Assembly (NCBI RefSeq): GCF_000472525.1
Contig: NZ_AWZT01000012.1
Coordinates: 1-64,000 of the forward strand
Origin: Paraburkholderia dilworthii
Lineage (GTDB): Bacteria > Pseudomonadota > Gammaproteobacteria > Burkholderiales > Burkholderiaceae
Reading direction: 5' to 3'
Length of the DNA: 64,000 nt
Shown: one piece after another, positions 7,364 through 15,962 of the stretch
How positions within the stretch are numbered: position 1 is the first letter of the stretch
How the letters are laid out: each line of letters starts with the position of its first letter
The notes under the pieces: generated by a model
Told to the model about the DNA's origin: nothing
The model's input: only the letters and a program-made list of their open reading frames with translations
The model's database searches: none
Made by a program: the position numbers and the translations under genes

Positions 7364-9340
7364 TCAATCGATACCCACGGCGCGTCGCATGGCTGCAGTG
7401 ATGCCCTGACGCGTCGTCAAGTATCCCTCCCACGGATCGGCGTTGAGCGACCGCTGGCGCTCAACCGCCTTACGCATAGTCCACTCATCGCCTCGGCTGA
7501 CCTCCTGCAGTTCGTCCCATGAGACAGGCATCGAGACACCCATGCCCGAGCGGGCCCGCACGGAAAACGCGGCAACGGTACTGGCTCCACGGCTGTTGCG
7601 CAGGTAGTCGATGAAAATCTTGCCCACGCGGTTCTTCGGTCCGAGCACCGCCGACAAGCGCTGCGGGACGACCCTCGCCATGTGCTTCGCAACCGCGTGG
7701 GCGAACGCCTTGGTCTCGCTCCAACCCTGCCGGCGCGTCAGGGGCACGATCACGTGGAAACCCTTGCCACCGCTAGTCTTCGCAAATGAGCGCAAGCCGA
7801 TCTCGTCGAGCACCACCTTCAGAAGCTGGGCGGCTTCGAGCATCGCCGTCCACGGCAGAGCCGGGTCCGGATCGAGATCGAAGATGATGCGATAAGGGTG
7901 CTCAAGGTCCGGCGCGACGGCGTTCCATGTGTGAAATTCTACGACGCTCATCTGGGCCAATCCGACCAGCGCTTCCTCGCTGTTCGCGACAAGCAACGGA
8001 GGGTGACGCGGATGTAGCTCGGGAGGCAATTCGACCACACCCGGAATGCGGGCTCTCTCACTGTGCTTCTGGAAAAAAAGTTCGCCCTTGATCCCGTCTG
8101 GCGCACGCACGAGAGCGAGCGGCCGGTTAAGCAGATGGGGCAGCGCCCACCCGGCGATCGCGGCGTAGTACTCCGCCAGTTCCTTCTTTGTATGGCCAGT
8201 GACTTCATCCAGAACGCGCTGAGGATTGGTGATCCGGATGCCGCCGATCTTCACCGCGCCCTTGGCGCCCGCCACTTCCCGTGTCGAGCCGGCATCGGCT
8301 TCCACTGGCTCGTCGTACTCCACGGCCACCATCGGCTCTTCGCTGACCGCGGACGCGGGCTTGTCTTCGCGCACCGCATGGAAGACGGGATGACGCACTT
8401 CGCCGCCCGGCGTCCATTCGAGAAAGGAGCATTCAACGACGATCGACGGATCGAGCCACAGATAGTCCCGGTCCTTCTCTGGCTTCGGCGGGTTGTAGAA
8501 GCCAGTGGCCTCGCGGCGCACGGTGTCTGCCCTCTTCACGAAGGCGGATGCAGCGCGGGACGAAAAGTACGGCCTCACGCTGCCCGCATAGCGCAAGGAC
8601 CCATCCTTCTCATGCACTCCAAGCAGCAGCGAATGCACGCCCGCGCGCGCGCCCTTCGCCCGCGTGAACCCGCCGACGACGAATTCATGGCGCAGGCTGC
8701 ACTTGAGCTTGATCCAGTCCGTCGAGCGACCTGAACGATAAGGCGCGTCCGCGCGCTTGCCAATGATGCCCTCTAGCTTCATCTTGCATGCGGAGGCGAC
8801 AAGAGACACGGGGTCCTGCGGAAAGTCTTCCGAAAAACGCATGGCGTCGGATGTCGTCTGCTCCATCAGTTCGCGCAGGAGTGCCCGGCGGGAACGCAGC
8901 GGCTGCTCGCGTAGGTCGACACCATTCAGCCAGAGGATGTCGAACACGAACATGACAATGTCGGCCGTGCTGCGCCGGTCGAAGGCATTCTGCAGCGCGT
9001 TGAAATCGGGGCGGCCGCCCGAGTCGAGCACGACCGCCTCCCCGTCAAGCCAGCCGTCGTCAACCTGTAGGGCGTTGCAGGCATCGGCTAGCCGTGGCAT
9101 GCGCGCTGTCCAGTCCTGTCCGTTGCGGGTAAAAATCTGGGTGATACCGCGTTCAATACGCGTCATGACGCGATAGCCGTCGAATTTTATTTCGTAGGAC
9201 CAGTCGCCGCCTTTCGGGACACGGTCTACGAGTGTGGCTAGCTGGGGCGAAATCAGCACGGGCAGCGCGCCCTCTTCCGATTGCAAGGGAGTGGCAACTG
9301 CTTTTCCGCGCCCGCGACTCCAGCGCCCCATCTCACGCAC
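7364..9340 (-). CDS. ligD: ATP-dependent DNA ligase LigD, ligase-polymerase form
   Basis: This 658-residue enzyme would join DNA double-strand breaks in the bacterial non-homologous end-joining pathway with Ku. Residues about 25-330 are the ligase: the adenylation motif YEIKFDGYR (Lys52 the AMP acceptor), then DGEAVVLD and an OB-fold segment. Residues about 370-650 are the polymerase/primase domain with GELFFQKH, the metal-binding FDLDPD and SGGKGFHVIVPL. The usual N-terminal 3'-phosphoesterase domain (about 180 residues) is absent and the start lies directly before the ligase. The GTG start overlaps the previous gene by 8 bases. No Ku gene is seen in the window. Confidence 0.9.
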   Translation of the reverse strand: MREMGRWSRGRGKAVATPLQSEEGALPVLISPQLATLVDRVPKGGDWSYEIKFDGYRVMTRIERGITQIFTRNGQDWTARMPRLADACNALQVDDGWLDGEAVVLDSGGRPDFNALQNAFDRRSTADIVMFVFDILWLNGVDLREQPLRSRRALLRELMEQTTSDAMRFSEDFPQDPVSLVASACKMKLEGIIGKRADAPYRSGRSTDWIKLKCSLRHEFVVGGFTRAKGARAGVHSLLLGVHEKDGSLRYAGSVRPYFSSRAASAFVKRADTVRREATGFYNPPKPEKDRDYLWLDPSIVVECSFLEWTPGGEVRHPVFHAVREDKPASAVSEEPMVAVEYDEPVEADAGSTREVAGAKGAVKIGGIRITNPQRVLDEVTGHTKKELAEYYAAIAGWALPHLLNRPLALVRAPDGIKGELFFQKHSERARIPGVVELPPELHPRHPPLLVANSEEALVGLAQMSVVEFHTWNAVAPDLEHPYRIIFDLDPDPALPWTAMLEAAQLLKVVLDEIGLRSFAKTSGGKGFHVIVPLTRRQGWSETKAFAHAVAKHMARVVPQRLSAVLGPKNRVGKIFIDYLRNSRGASTVAAFSVRARSGMGVSMPVSWDELQEVSRGDEWTMRKAVERQRSLNADPWEGYLTTRQGITAAMRRAVGID

Positions 9341-9629
9341 CGGCCTCGTGCGGCGGAGCCTCTCTCAGCCAGAGCTCAACCTCCGGGCTGGCGGTGAACA
9401 CGGGCCGTGCGAGCCAGTTTTCGAATGTTGGTCGCCAGTCTTCCCAGACATAATCGTCAATGTCGAACTCCTCCTCTACCGCCCCGGTCCCGCGCTCGCA
9501 AAGGAAGGCGAAGACGACCGAGTGCCCGTTCCAGTAGGCCGCCATGCAATCGTTAAGCTCCGCAGTAACGCCACGCGGCATATCTCGAAGCATCATCGCG
9601 AGATGACGAACAAAGTCCTGATGAGTCAT
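9333..9629 (-). CDS. Hypothetical protein upstream of ligD
   Basis: The 98-residue product starts at an ATG with a GAAGGGAG ribosome binding site and overlaps the ligD start by 8 bases, so the two are probably cotranslated. It is acidic with many Trp (VWEDWRPTFENWLARP) and has no signal peptide or membrane segment. No family is recognised. The overlap with ligD hints at a repair-related or merely translationally linked role. Confidence 0.6.
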   Translation of the reverse strand: MTHQDFVRHLAMMLRDMPRGVTAELNDCMAAYWNGHSVVFAFLCERGTGAVEEEFDIDDYVWEDWRPTFENWLARPVFTASPEVELWLREAPPHEAGA

Positions 9630-9950
9630 GGAATCTCTCCCTTCTCCGGCCAGGGCGGTTTTTAGCGGAATTGTGCGGGCCCGGCCATCGCAGTCTTCCA
9701 GCACATTCCATACCGTCGCCGGCGTTTCTCAACGCGCTCCAAGGTGGCGGACCCGGCCCCGCCAGGGAAGCCGGCCAGCTGAGCGCTTCCCTGCGACACC
9801 CGTCCCGCCGTCGACGAACTCAAGGTTTCGCGGGACGCGGCCGATAACACAGAAAGCCAGGCCTTTTGATACTCACCGCTACCGGAGCATCTTTGTCTCA
9901 CGACCGGCGTCGGTGCTTTCTGAGAAAACTTCAACCAACAAAGGACAAAA
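9630..9950. other. Intergenic stretch with no supported gene
   Basis: About 320 bases between the divergently arranged unit at 9333-9629 and the Pmp3-like gene at 9951. It should contain promoters for both, but no clear -35/-10 pair was recognised. Frames across it are Arg/Ser-rich shadows. Confidence 0.4.
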
Positions 9951-10145
9951 ATGCGTTTATTGCTCGCCCTGATTTTCCCATGGCTTCAGTTCTTCACGAT
10001 CGGGCGGCCGTTCGCGGGAATAGTCTGCCTGCTGCTTCAGATTACGCTGATCGGCTGGATTCCTGCCGCAATCTGGTCCGTCTACGCACTGAGCCAGTAC
10101 AAGACCGATCAGAAGATCGAGCGCGCCCTGGCGAGCCGCGGATGA
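9951..10145 (+). CDS. YqaE/Pmp3 family membrane peptide
   Basis: The 64-residue product has two transmembrane helices, about residues 2-26 and 28-48, and a short charged tail (YKTDQKIERAL). The pattern 'MRLLLALIFPWLQFFTIGRP' then 'WIPAAIWSVYAL' matches the Pmp3/YqaE family of small proteolipids linked to membrane potential and stress in other organisms. The ATG follows AAAGGAC. It is a short family and the length fits. Confidence 0.75.
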   Translation: MRLLLALIFPWLQFFTIGRPFAGIVCLLLQITLIGWIPAAIWSVYALSQYKTDQKIERALASRG

Positions 10146-10178
10146 GCATCTGCGTTGACTGAACAAGGCCCGACAAAC

Positions 10179-10643
10179 ATGTCAGCGGTTGCGGTCTTCG
10201 ATCTGAACGGCGCCGCGGTGGCGAACTGTTCCTTATCGCGGGCGATCGCGCTGCTCGAGAAGGGGGCGGCCGAAGTCATCCGCATGGAGCCGATGGCGAT
10301 CAAACTTGTGCGGCCGGCGGGAAACGGAACTCTACCGTCCGCGCCGCGATCCCGAGACACCGCGAACCCGAGCCAGAAGAAGGGGGCGGCACGCCTGAAG
10401 AGCTTGCGAGCGCGCGACGGGGACAACTGCTTTTACTGCGGCGTTGCGCTTGGAACTGGCGACGTGACGTTGGAACATCTTTTGTCAGAAAAGGACGGCG
10501 GCTCCTGGCGACTCGCCAACCTGGTGCTGGCTCACAAAAGTTGCAACGAGCTTGCCGCAGACTTACCGGTTGTAGCTAAGGTCCTACTTCGTGAACGCCT
10601 GCACGCGCGAAGGATCGCTACGCTTTCGAACGGAATGCCATAG
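10179..10643 (+). CDS. HNH endonuclease domain protein
   Basis: The 154-residue product has a C-terminal HNH/zinc motif: CFYCG (residues about 86-90), LEHLL, LANLVLAHKSCN. These give the Cys pair, the catalytic His, the Asn and the last His/Cys of the family. The N-terminal half, AVFDLNGAAVANCSLSRA then VIRMEPMAIKL, looks like the leader found before HNH domains in similar small nucleases. An ATG at 10179 is chosen; a TTG at 10155 is also possible and neither has a strong ribosome binding site. The gene follows the Pmp3-like gene closely. Confidence 0.7.
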   Translation: MSAVAVFDLNGAAVANCSLSRAIALLEKGAAEVIRMEPMAIKLVRPAGNGTLPSAPRSRDTANPSQKKGAARLKSLRARDGDNCFYCGVALGTGDVTLEHLLSEKDGGSWRLANLVLAHKSCNELAADLPVVAKVLLRERLHARRIATLSNGMP

Positions 10644-10763
10644 GAAAGCGCTTCCTGGATGCATCGCCGCGTAGAGCAAAGCGTTCAGCGCGCGTGACCG
10701 TTGAATATCGGACGGACCTGACGGTCGCCGTTACAGGCACGCAGGCGGAACGCTACCGCTGCG

Positions 10764-11201
10764 TCATCCACGGCCGAGCATGGTTCCGCGACACCGGCGG
10801 TGACCGCAACGGCATGCGTACTGCGCTCGTACCGAAGCTGAAGCGCGGCCCTCTGTCGTCAGTCCATAGCTGATAAACAGTTCCTCGCCAGCCTTGATAT
10901 TTGCGAGTGCGTGTATGAGCACTCTCCCTTCGGATTCGACCGCTTCACAGTTCGCGACGCAGGCATGGTTGATCCATCGTGCGCTGTTGCCGCCGATTGA
11001 GCCGTCGATGACCCGACCATCGGCAAGTCCGAACAGGAACGTGTGGCCCTCAGTGCCGAATTTCGCATGGCGGGTTACTGCGCGTTTCCAGCTCATCACC
11101 GTACCGGTGTACTCGATGATGAGTTCACCAGCGCTAAGCGGCTGCAACGCAAAGACGCCGCGACCATGAACGCGCGAGCGTCGGACAGAAATTCTTTTCA
11201 T
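10764..11201 (-). CDS. SET-domain protein
   Basis: The 145-residue product starts MKRISVRRSRVHGRGVFA, the usual opening of a SET domain. It continues with GELIIEYTG, the S-adenosylmethionine-binding NHAC motif in RWINHACVANCEA, and GEELFISYG, and ends with a post-SET CRCGHRRCRG cluster. SET proteins methylate lysines on protein substrates; bacterial ones are scattered and may act on chromatin-like or secreted targets. The 45-residue N-terminal extension of the open frame is rejected as it crosses the promoter region. The target is unknown. Confidence 0.8.
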   Translation of the reverse strand: MKRISVRRSRVHGRGVFALQPLSAGELIIEYTGTVMSWKRAVTRHAKFGTEGHTFLFGLADGRVIDGSIGGNSARWINHACVANCEAVESEGRVLIHALANIKAGEELFISYGLTTEGRASASVRAQYACRCGHRRCRGTMLGRG

Positions 11202-11295
11202 CGATAGTCGGTATTGCAAATGTGGGAAGTTGAGCCGCCGCTGGTTAGGACCGGAACGAACATCACATCTCCGCCTGCGAGTCAGGGACGGGCAC

Positions 11296-11322
11296 TTGAC
11301 AGCGATTCGGGCCTGGTAGAAT
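11296..11322 (+). promoter_or_regulatory. Candidate sigma-70 promoter for the H-NS-like gene
   Basis: TTGACA at 11296-11301 and TAGAAT at 11317-11322 are separated by 15 bases, slightly short of the ideal 17. It lies 32 bases upstream of the ATG at 11354. The hexamers are close to consensus, so a real promoter is plausible. Confidence 0.5.
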
Positions 11323-11353
11323 CGTCCATCATCCACAACGGAAATTCAAGACG

Positions 11354-11638
11354 ATGGCACGATACAAGGAACTGCTTGCGGAAAAAGAGAAGCTTGAAAA
11401 ACTGATCGCGGAGGCGCGGCAGCAGGAGGCCGCGTCCGCGCTCGAAAAGGTCCGCGAGACTGTGGTGGAGTTCGGCTTCACGCCTGAACAGGTGTTTGGC
11501 AAGCGGCGCAAGGATGCGGGACGCGCGGTGGCCGCGAAGTTCCGCAACCCCGAGACTGGTGAAACGTGGAGCGGGCGCGGGCGCGCGCCGCGATGGATCA
11601 AGGATCAGGACCTCGCACGCTTTCGCATCCCCGAATGA
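11354..11638 (+). CDS. H-NS-family nucleoid protein
   Basis: The 94-residue product has an N-terminal coiled-coil dimerisation segment, MARYKELLAEKEKLEKLIAE and on, then a short linker. The C-terminal DNA-binding domain contains KFRNPETGETWSGRGRAPRW, the AT-hook-like H-NS core of Burkholderia type. It would bind AT-rich DNA and silence imported genes. Its stop overlaps the next start by 4 bases (ATGA), so the two genes form an operon. The AT-rich patches in this window would be natural targets, which is inference. Confidence 0.85.
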   Translation: MARYKELLAEKEKLEKLIAEARQQEAASALEKVRETVVEFGFTPEQVFGKRRKDAGRAVAAKFRNPETGETWSGRGRAPRWIKDQDLARFRIPE

Positions 11639-12222
11639 CTGCGGCACACGACGGCGCCGGAAAGGCGCGGATCTATCTCGCGGGTTTCGACGTGTTTCGC
11701 CCCGACGCACTGGAATACGGTCGCTCGCTGCAGCGACTTTGCGCCAGCCTGGGATTCGAGGGGCTTTATCCGCTCGACGCGATCGCGCCGGCGAACCTGT
11801 CGCCTCAAGACAAGGCCGCGTGGATCTATCGTGCCAACGTGGCCGCCCTTCGCCGCGCCGATATCGTGATGGCCAATGTGGCTGACTTTCGTGGCGTTGG
11901 CGAGCCGGATAGTGGCACTGCATTCGAGATAGGGTTTGCCGCCGCACTGGGAAAGCCTGTCTGGGCTTATCGGGACGATCTGAGCGCACTGCGTGAGCGC
12001 GTGCCGTGCATTGCGACCGCGCTCGGCGATGTTTGCGAGCGCGGCTATCTGGTCGAGGACTTCGGGCTTCCCATCAACCTGATGCTCGCGTGCGCGACGC
12101 AAATTGTCGAGGGCGGCCCTCTTGCCTGCCTGCACGCGATTGCCGACGCAGGATGCGAGGGGATGGCCCCCTCCCCCTGTAGACGGGGTGGCGAATCGCA
12201 GATTCGCAAGGTGTTGGGGTGA
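11635..12222 (+). CDS. Nucleoside 2-deoxyribosyltransferase-like protein
   Basis: The 195-residue product starts at an ATG overlapping the H-NS stop. It contains ARIYLAGFDVFRPDA at the start, then DIVMANVADFRG and EPDSGTAFEIGFAAALGKPVWAY. These match the nucleoside 2-deoxyribosyltransferase family: a nucleotide-binding first strand, an Asp for the nucleoside and the catalytic Glu in GTAFEIG. The enzyme exchanges bases between deoxynucleosides or breaks down modified nucleotides. The C-terminal 35 residues after GGPLACLHAIA look irregular. Coupling to H-NS is unusual. Confidence 0.8.
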   Translation: MTAAHDGAGKARIYLAGFDVFRPDALEYGRSLQRLCASLGFEGLYPLDAIAPANLSPQDKAAWIYRANVAALRRADIVMANVADFRGVGEPDSGTAFEIGFAAALGKPVWAYRDDLSALRERVPCIATALGDVCERGYLVEDFGLPINLMLACATQIVEGGPLACLHAIADAGCEGMAPSPCRRGGESQIRKVLG

Positions 12223-12253
12223 CGCCAGTTCAGTATATAAGGTGATAAATGCC

Positions 12254-13171
12254 ATGAGCGAGTCGCACCTGTGGAATGCCGAGCCGCACACCGCCTATCT
12301 CCACTGGCAGACGACAGAGGCGGCCGGCGCAGACCGCCGCCGGTTCTCCCAACGCTCGATCGTGCAGCACAAGGCGATGTTCGACCGGTTCCTGCGCCAT
12401 CTGCTCACCCGCGGCGTGGCACTCGCGACGTTTGGGCCCGAGCACCTTGAGTCATTCTTTGGCGACGTCGAAAACCGCTGCGCGCCGGGCACGACCACAC
12501 GCCTGCGCTACGTCAAGCTGATCGACCGACTATGTCGCCACCTCGTCGACGTCGGTCTGCGTGAGAGCAATCCGGCGGCACCCTTCGCACTCTCGGCCGC
12601 CTGGCCAGAGGATGAGCCAGAGCCGCTCTTTCTCGATCCGGCCGCCGACGCGGCGCTGCAGACCTTCGTGCAACCCGACGCCGGCGACGATGCCCGCCTG
12701 TGCCGCAACCGCGCTGTCGTAGCGCTGCTGCTGGGGGCGGGCCTCACTGCGGCCGAACTCCGCGGCACGCGATGGCGCGACGTCGTCGTCGAAGGGGTAC
12801 GGCCGCAGGTATCCGTTCCAAAGCGAGGGACACGCCTCGAGAGGACTGTGGCCCTTCCCGCCTTCTCGACGCCTGCGCTTGCGGCATGGCAACGGCTTCA
12901 TCCGTCGCCCGACGGCGCGCTTCTTTTCCCCGCGCCGCGCACAGATGACAAGCCCATCAACGACGTCCTCCTCGGTGCGGTCGTGCGTGAAGCGCTGGAC
13001 GCGATCGGCTTTGCTGCGCCGGACATGAGCCCGCGTGTGTTGCGCAATACCTTCGCGCGTCGTCAGCTGCTGTCTGGCCGCACCAACGAACAGACGAGCG
13101 CAATGCTGGGCCTGGCCAGTCATCGCACCGTTATCCGCATCCGCGACACCATCAGCGCCCAGACGACTTGA
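12254..13171 (+). CDS. Tyrosine recombinase-like protein, catalytic residues degenerate
   Basis: The 305-residue product has an N-terminal SAM-like arm (RSIVQHKAMFDRFLRHLLTR) and a C-terminal phage-integrase fold with AAELRGTRW (first Arg). Box II reads RVLRNTFA in place of the usual HxLRHTFA and the last box reads LGLASHRTVIRIRD in place of LGHxSxxTTxxY. So the first His, the following His and the nucleophilic Tyr are missing, while both Arg remain. The start is chosen at an ATG after AAGGTGATAA. It is probably a degenerate or regulatory recombinase unable to cut DNA. Confidence 0.7.
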   Translation: MSESHLWNAEPHTAYLHWQTTEAAGADRRRFSQRSIVQHKAMFDRFLRHLLTRGVALATFGPEHLESFFGDVENRCAPGTTTRLRYVKLIDRLCRHLVDVGLRESNPAAPFALSAAWPEDEPEPLFLDPAADAALQTFVQPDAGDDARLCRNRAVVALLLGAGLTAAELRGTRWRDVVVEGVRPQVSVPKRGTRLERTVALPAFSTPALAAWQRLHPSPDGALLFPAPRTDDKPINDVLLGAVVREALDAIGFAAPDMSPRVLRNTFARRQLLSGRTNEQTSAMLGLASHRTVIRIRDTISAQTT

Positions 13172-13243
13172 CTTCGCTTCCAGCTCCGTAGGCTGGTCTT
13201 GCCGGTTCGTCTGTGCCGGCACAACCTTTGTCCGGAGTGCTAC

Positions 13244-13711
13244 ATGCCATACAAAACATCATTCATGGACATGGCCTATCCCGATGAAACGGGCCGGCCA
13301 TGCGCCCTCCAGTTCCGCATTGCACTTACCGCAACAACTGAGCGTCTGGCGATTGTCCATCTGCTTGAGACGAAGGCCGATTACCAGGGTCCGATGGAGT
13401 CATCCATCGTCCGGGACCAGATCCTGAATCGCATTCTGGATACTCACCTGCGCGGCGTTCCGTTGAACGCCATCCGGCTCGTCGTCGAGAGCGGCGAAGA
13501 GTCGTCGCTGTTTCCAATCGATTTCGACGTTGGGGACTACATCAAGCGTGGCAATCCCTACGAGGCGACGCATGTCACAACGGGTCGCGGTCTGTTCCGG
13601 GAACGTGTCGCGATCCGGTCTGAGTCGGTTGTCGCCGGACGGACCCGCGTACAGACCAGCCACGCCGAGCCCGTTGCCGTGCCGCGCGACATAGCTAACG
13701 CGCTGCGCTAG
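13244..13711 (+). CDS. Hypothetical protein
   Basis: The 155-residue product starts at an ATG with GGAG upstream, 70 bases after the recombinase-like gene. The central part, SGEESSLFPIDFDVGDYIKRGNPYEATHV, has alternating hydrophobic residues and may form strands. No family is recognised. The upstream open frame to 13199 is rejected for lack of a ribosome binding site. It is followed by three broken genes. Confidence 0.5.
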   Translation: MPYKTSFMDMAYPDETGRPCALQFRIALTATTERLAIVHLLETKADYQGPMESSIVRDQILNRILDTHLRGVPLNAIRLVVESGEESSLFPIDFDVGDYIKRGNPYEATHVTTGRGLFRERVAIRSESVVAGRTRVQTSHAEPVAVPRDIANALR

Positions 13712-13871
13712 GCGTGTGACGCGGTCGGCCGGTTCACAAGCCCGAAAGGCGGTGCTGTTACGCCGTCTTTCGACGGGGCGTGCACCTGCGCCACCGGTCA
13801 GAATGTCCTGGAGTTCGTGTGTCCCGCAACCCGCATCACAGCCCTTCGCTGCCCACATCATTCGAGAGCGC

Positions 13872-15344
13872 ATGAAAACAATCAAGCCGACGAACGAACA
13901 GCTCGACACGCTCGAGACGGTCGCCTCCGGCGCTACGGTAAAAGTCAAAGCGTACGCCGGCGCCGGCAAGACCTCGACGCTCGGGATGATCGCCGAACGG
14001 TTCAGCACGAAGCGTGGCCAGTACCTCGCCTTCAATAAGGACATTGCGGCCGAAGCGAAGCGGAAGTTTCCGCGCAACGTCATGTGTCAGACGGTCCATT
14101 CGGTCGCCTTCCGGGCGACCGACAAGGCGCTGACCGCGCGGCTGAATCTTCCAAAGGAGCCCCCTCACCTTCTCGCTGCCAGGTACGGGCTCGGCCCCGT
14201 CCGCGTTCCGACGATTATTGGCAAAAACGTCGAGCTATCCGCCTTCCAGGTCGGCCGCCTCGCTGCAGATGGCGCTGGACGCTTTTGCCGGTCCGCGCAG
14301 GATGAGCCAGAGGCGTGACACATTCCAGTCGAGGAGATGCTCACGGAGCAGTCGGCCGACGAGTTGCGAGCGATGCTGTTGCCCTTCGTGGTGCGCCACT
14401 GGAACGAGAGTATCGACCCGCAGGGGAAGACAGCCATCACGCCGGACACGTATCTGAAGACATGGGAGCGGTCGCGGCCGCAGATCGGCGCCGATTTCAT
14501 CCTGTTCGATGAGGCGCAGGACAGCGACGGTCTGATGCTGTCGGTCCTGCGTCGCCAGGAGCACCCGCAGGTCATTTATGTGGGCGACCCCTATCAGCAG
14601 ATCTACGAGTGGCGCGGTGCGGTCAACGCGATGGAATACATCAGGGCGCGTGAGTGCGCGCTGACCGAGTCGTTTCGCTTCGGACCGCACTTTGCCGCGC
14701 TTGCGTCACGCATTCTGAACCTGCTGGGCGAGCGCGTACCACTTCGCGGCCAGGCCAACGTCTCATCGACCTTCTTCGAGGAGCATGAACCCACCCGGAG
14801 CTTCGACGCGATCCTCTGCCGCAAGAACGTGACTGTCATTGGGACGCTGGCAAACGGCCTGCAGAACGGACACAAGGTCGCCGTGCGGGCGAACGTCGAG
14901 GAGATCCTTGCATTCGCCGATGGCGCGGACCGCCTGATGCGGGGTCAGCGGACGTTCAGCCCTGCTTCACTCGCACTGTTCGAAACGTGGCGCGACGTTC
15001 AGCAATACGCAGCGACTCACGCTGGCCGTGATCTCCTGCCCGTTGTCCAGCTTATCGATCGTGAAGGCACCGCCTATCTGCGCGACCTCCTGTCCCGCGC
15101 TTCGCCGGAAGCGGAGGCGGATTATGTGGTCTCAACGATTCACCGCGCCAAAGGTCTTGAATGGGACCGGGTGAAGGTCTGCGGCGACTTCAGGTTCAAG
15201 ACGGAAGACGATGGACGCACTACGATGGCCGACGAAGAGAAGCGCTTGCTGTATGTGGGCCTTACACGCGCCCGGAATGAAATGGACGTATCAGAGTTGC
15301 GCAACGATCTACTTAAAGTTTTCACGGATGCGGCCGAAAGCTGA
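13872..15344 (+). pseudogene. UvrD/Rep-type helicase interrupted by an in-frame TGA
   Basis: The frame from the ATG at 13872 encodes the N-terminal ATPase part with the P-loop AYAGAGKTST and an HSVAFRA motif, then meets TGA at 14316-14318. The same frame, with no shift, continues HIPVEEMLTEQ and carries all remaining helicase motifs: LFDEAQDSDG, VGDPYQQIYEWRG, STIHRAKGLEWD and LLYVGLTRAR, to 15344. One nonsense codon therefore splits a roughly 490-codon superfamily 1 helicase. A restart at the ATG 14337 would give only the C-terminal part without the P-loop. Confidence 0.8.
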
Positions 15345-15375
15345 TAAGACTGTCCAGACAATGCAAGGAGCAAAG

Positions 15376-15879
15376 ATGAATGAGGTTACGGGACGAGACG
15401 AAAGCACCGAGGAAGACGACGCTGCGCTGGACGACACACCAGATACGCTCACAGATGCCATCCTTTATCTGCGGCTCGTCTGCGGCGCCAGGCGCCATCA
15501 CACAGAAGCCGGCAGAGCCATCGTCCTTCTCGTTGAGCGTTACGAAGCAGATTGCGTCGCCAGGGACGGAGACACGCCCGCCATACGGAAGCACGCAAGA
15601 GGTTCCTTCTACCAGTACATAGCGAACAAAACAAACCTGTCTTGCGACACTATTAAGCTCTATGCCCGATGATACGAGAAATTTGGCGATAGTGGGGACG
15701 CCGTCGAATATCTATCGCTGAGCGATATGCAACTGCTGTTGCCGGAAAGCGTGGACGATGACCTCATCGCACACATCGTCGAAGCCAGGAAACTCGATCC
15801 CGACCTACGTCGGCAAGAAATCAGGAAAATCATGCTTGAATACCGCGCGGCGCGTTGTTTGACTGTGGGAAGGTCTTGA
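15376..15879 (+). pseudogene. Hypothetical gene interrupted by an in-frame TGA
   Basis: The frame starts MNEVTGRDESTEEDD after AAGGAGCAAAG and runs to TGA at 15670-15672, after DTIKLYAR. The same frame then continues YEKFGDSGDAVEYLSLSDMQL, ending at 15877-15879, without a shift. A gene of about 167 codons is thus split by a single stop. The charged N-terminus and the LYAR(x)YEKFG join suggest a small DNA-associated protein, but the family is not recognised. A mutation or a recoded UGA would give the same picture. Confidence 0.55.
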
Positions 15880-15962
15880 CGCTCAAGGTTTCTCACGACG
15901 CCGCTCCGGACGAACCGGGGCGATGAACGTCCGTTTTTTGAAGCTCGACGCCCTCTGGCCAG

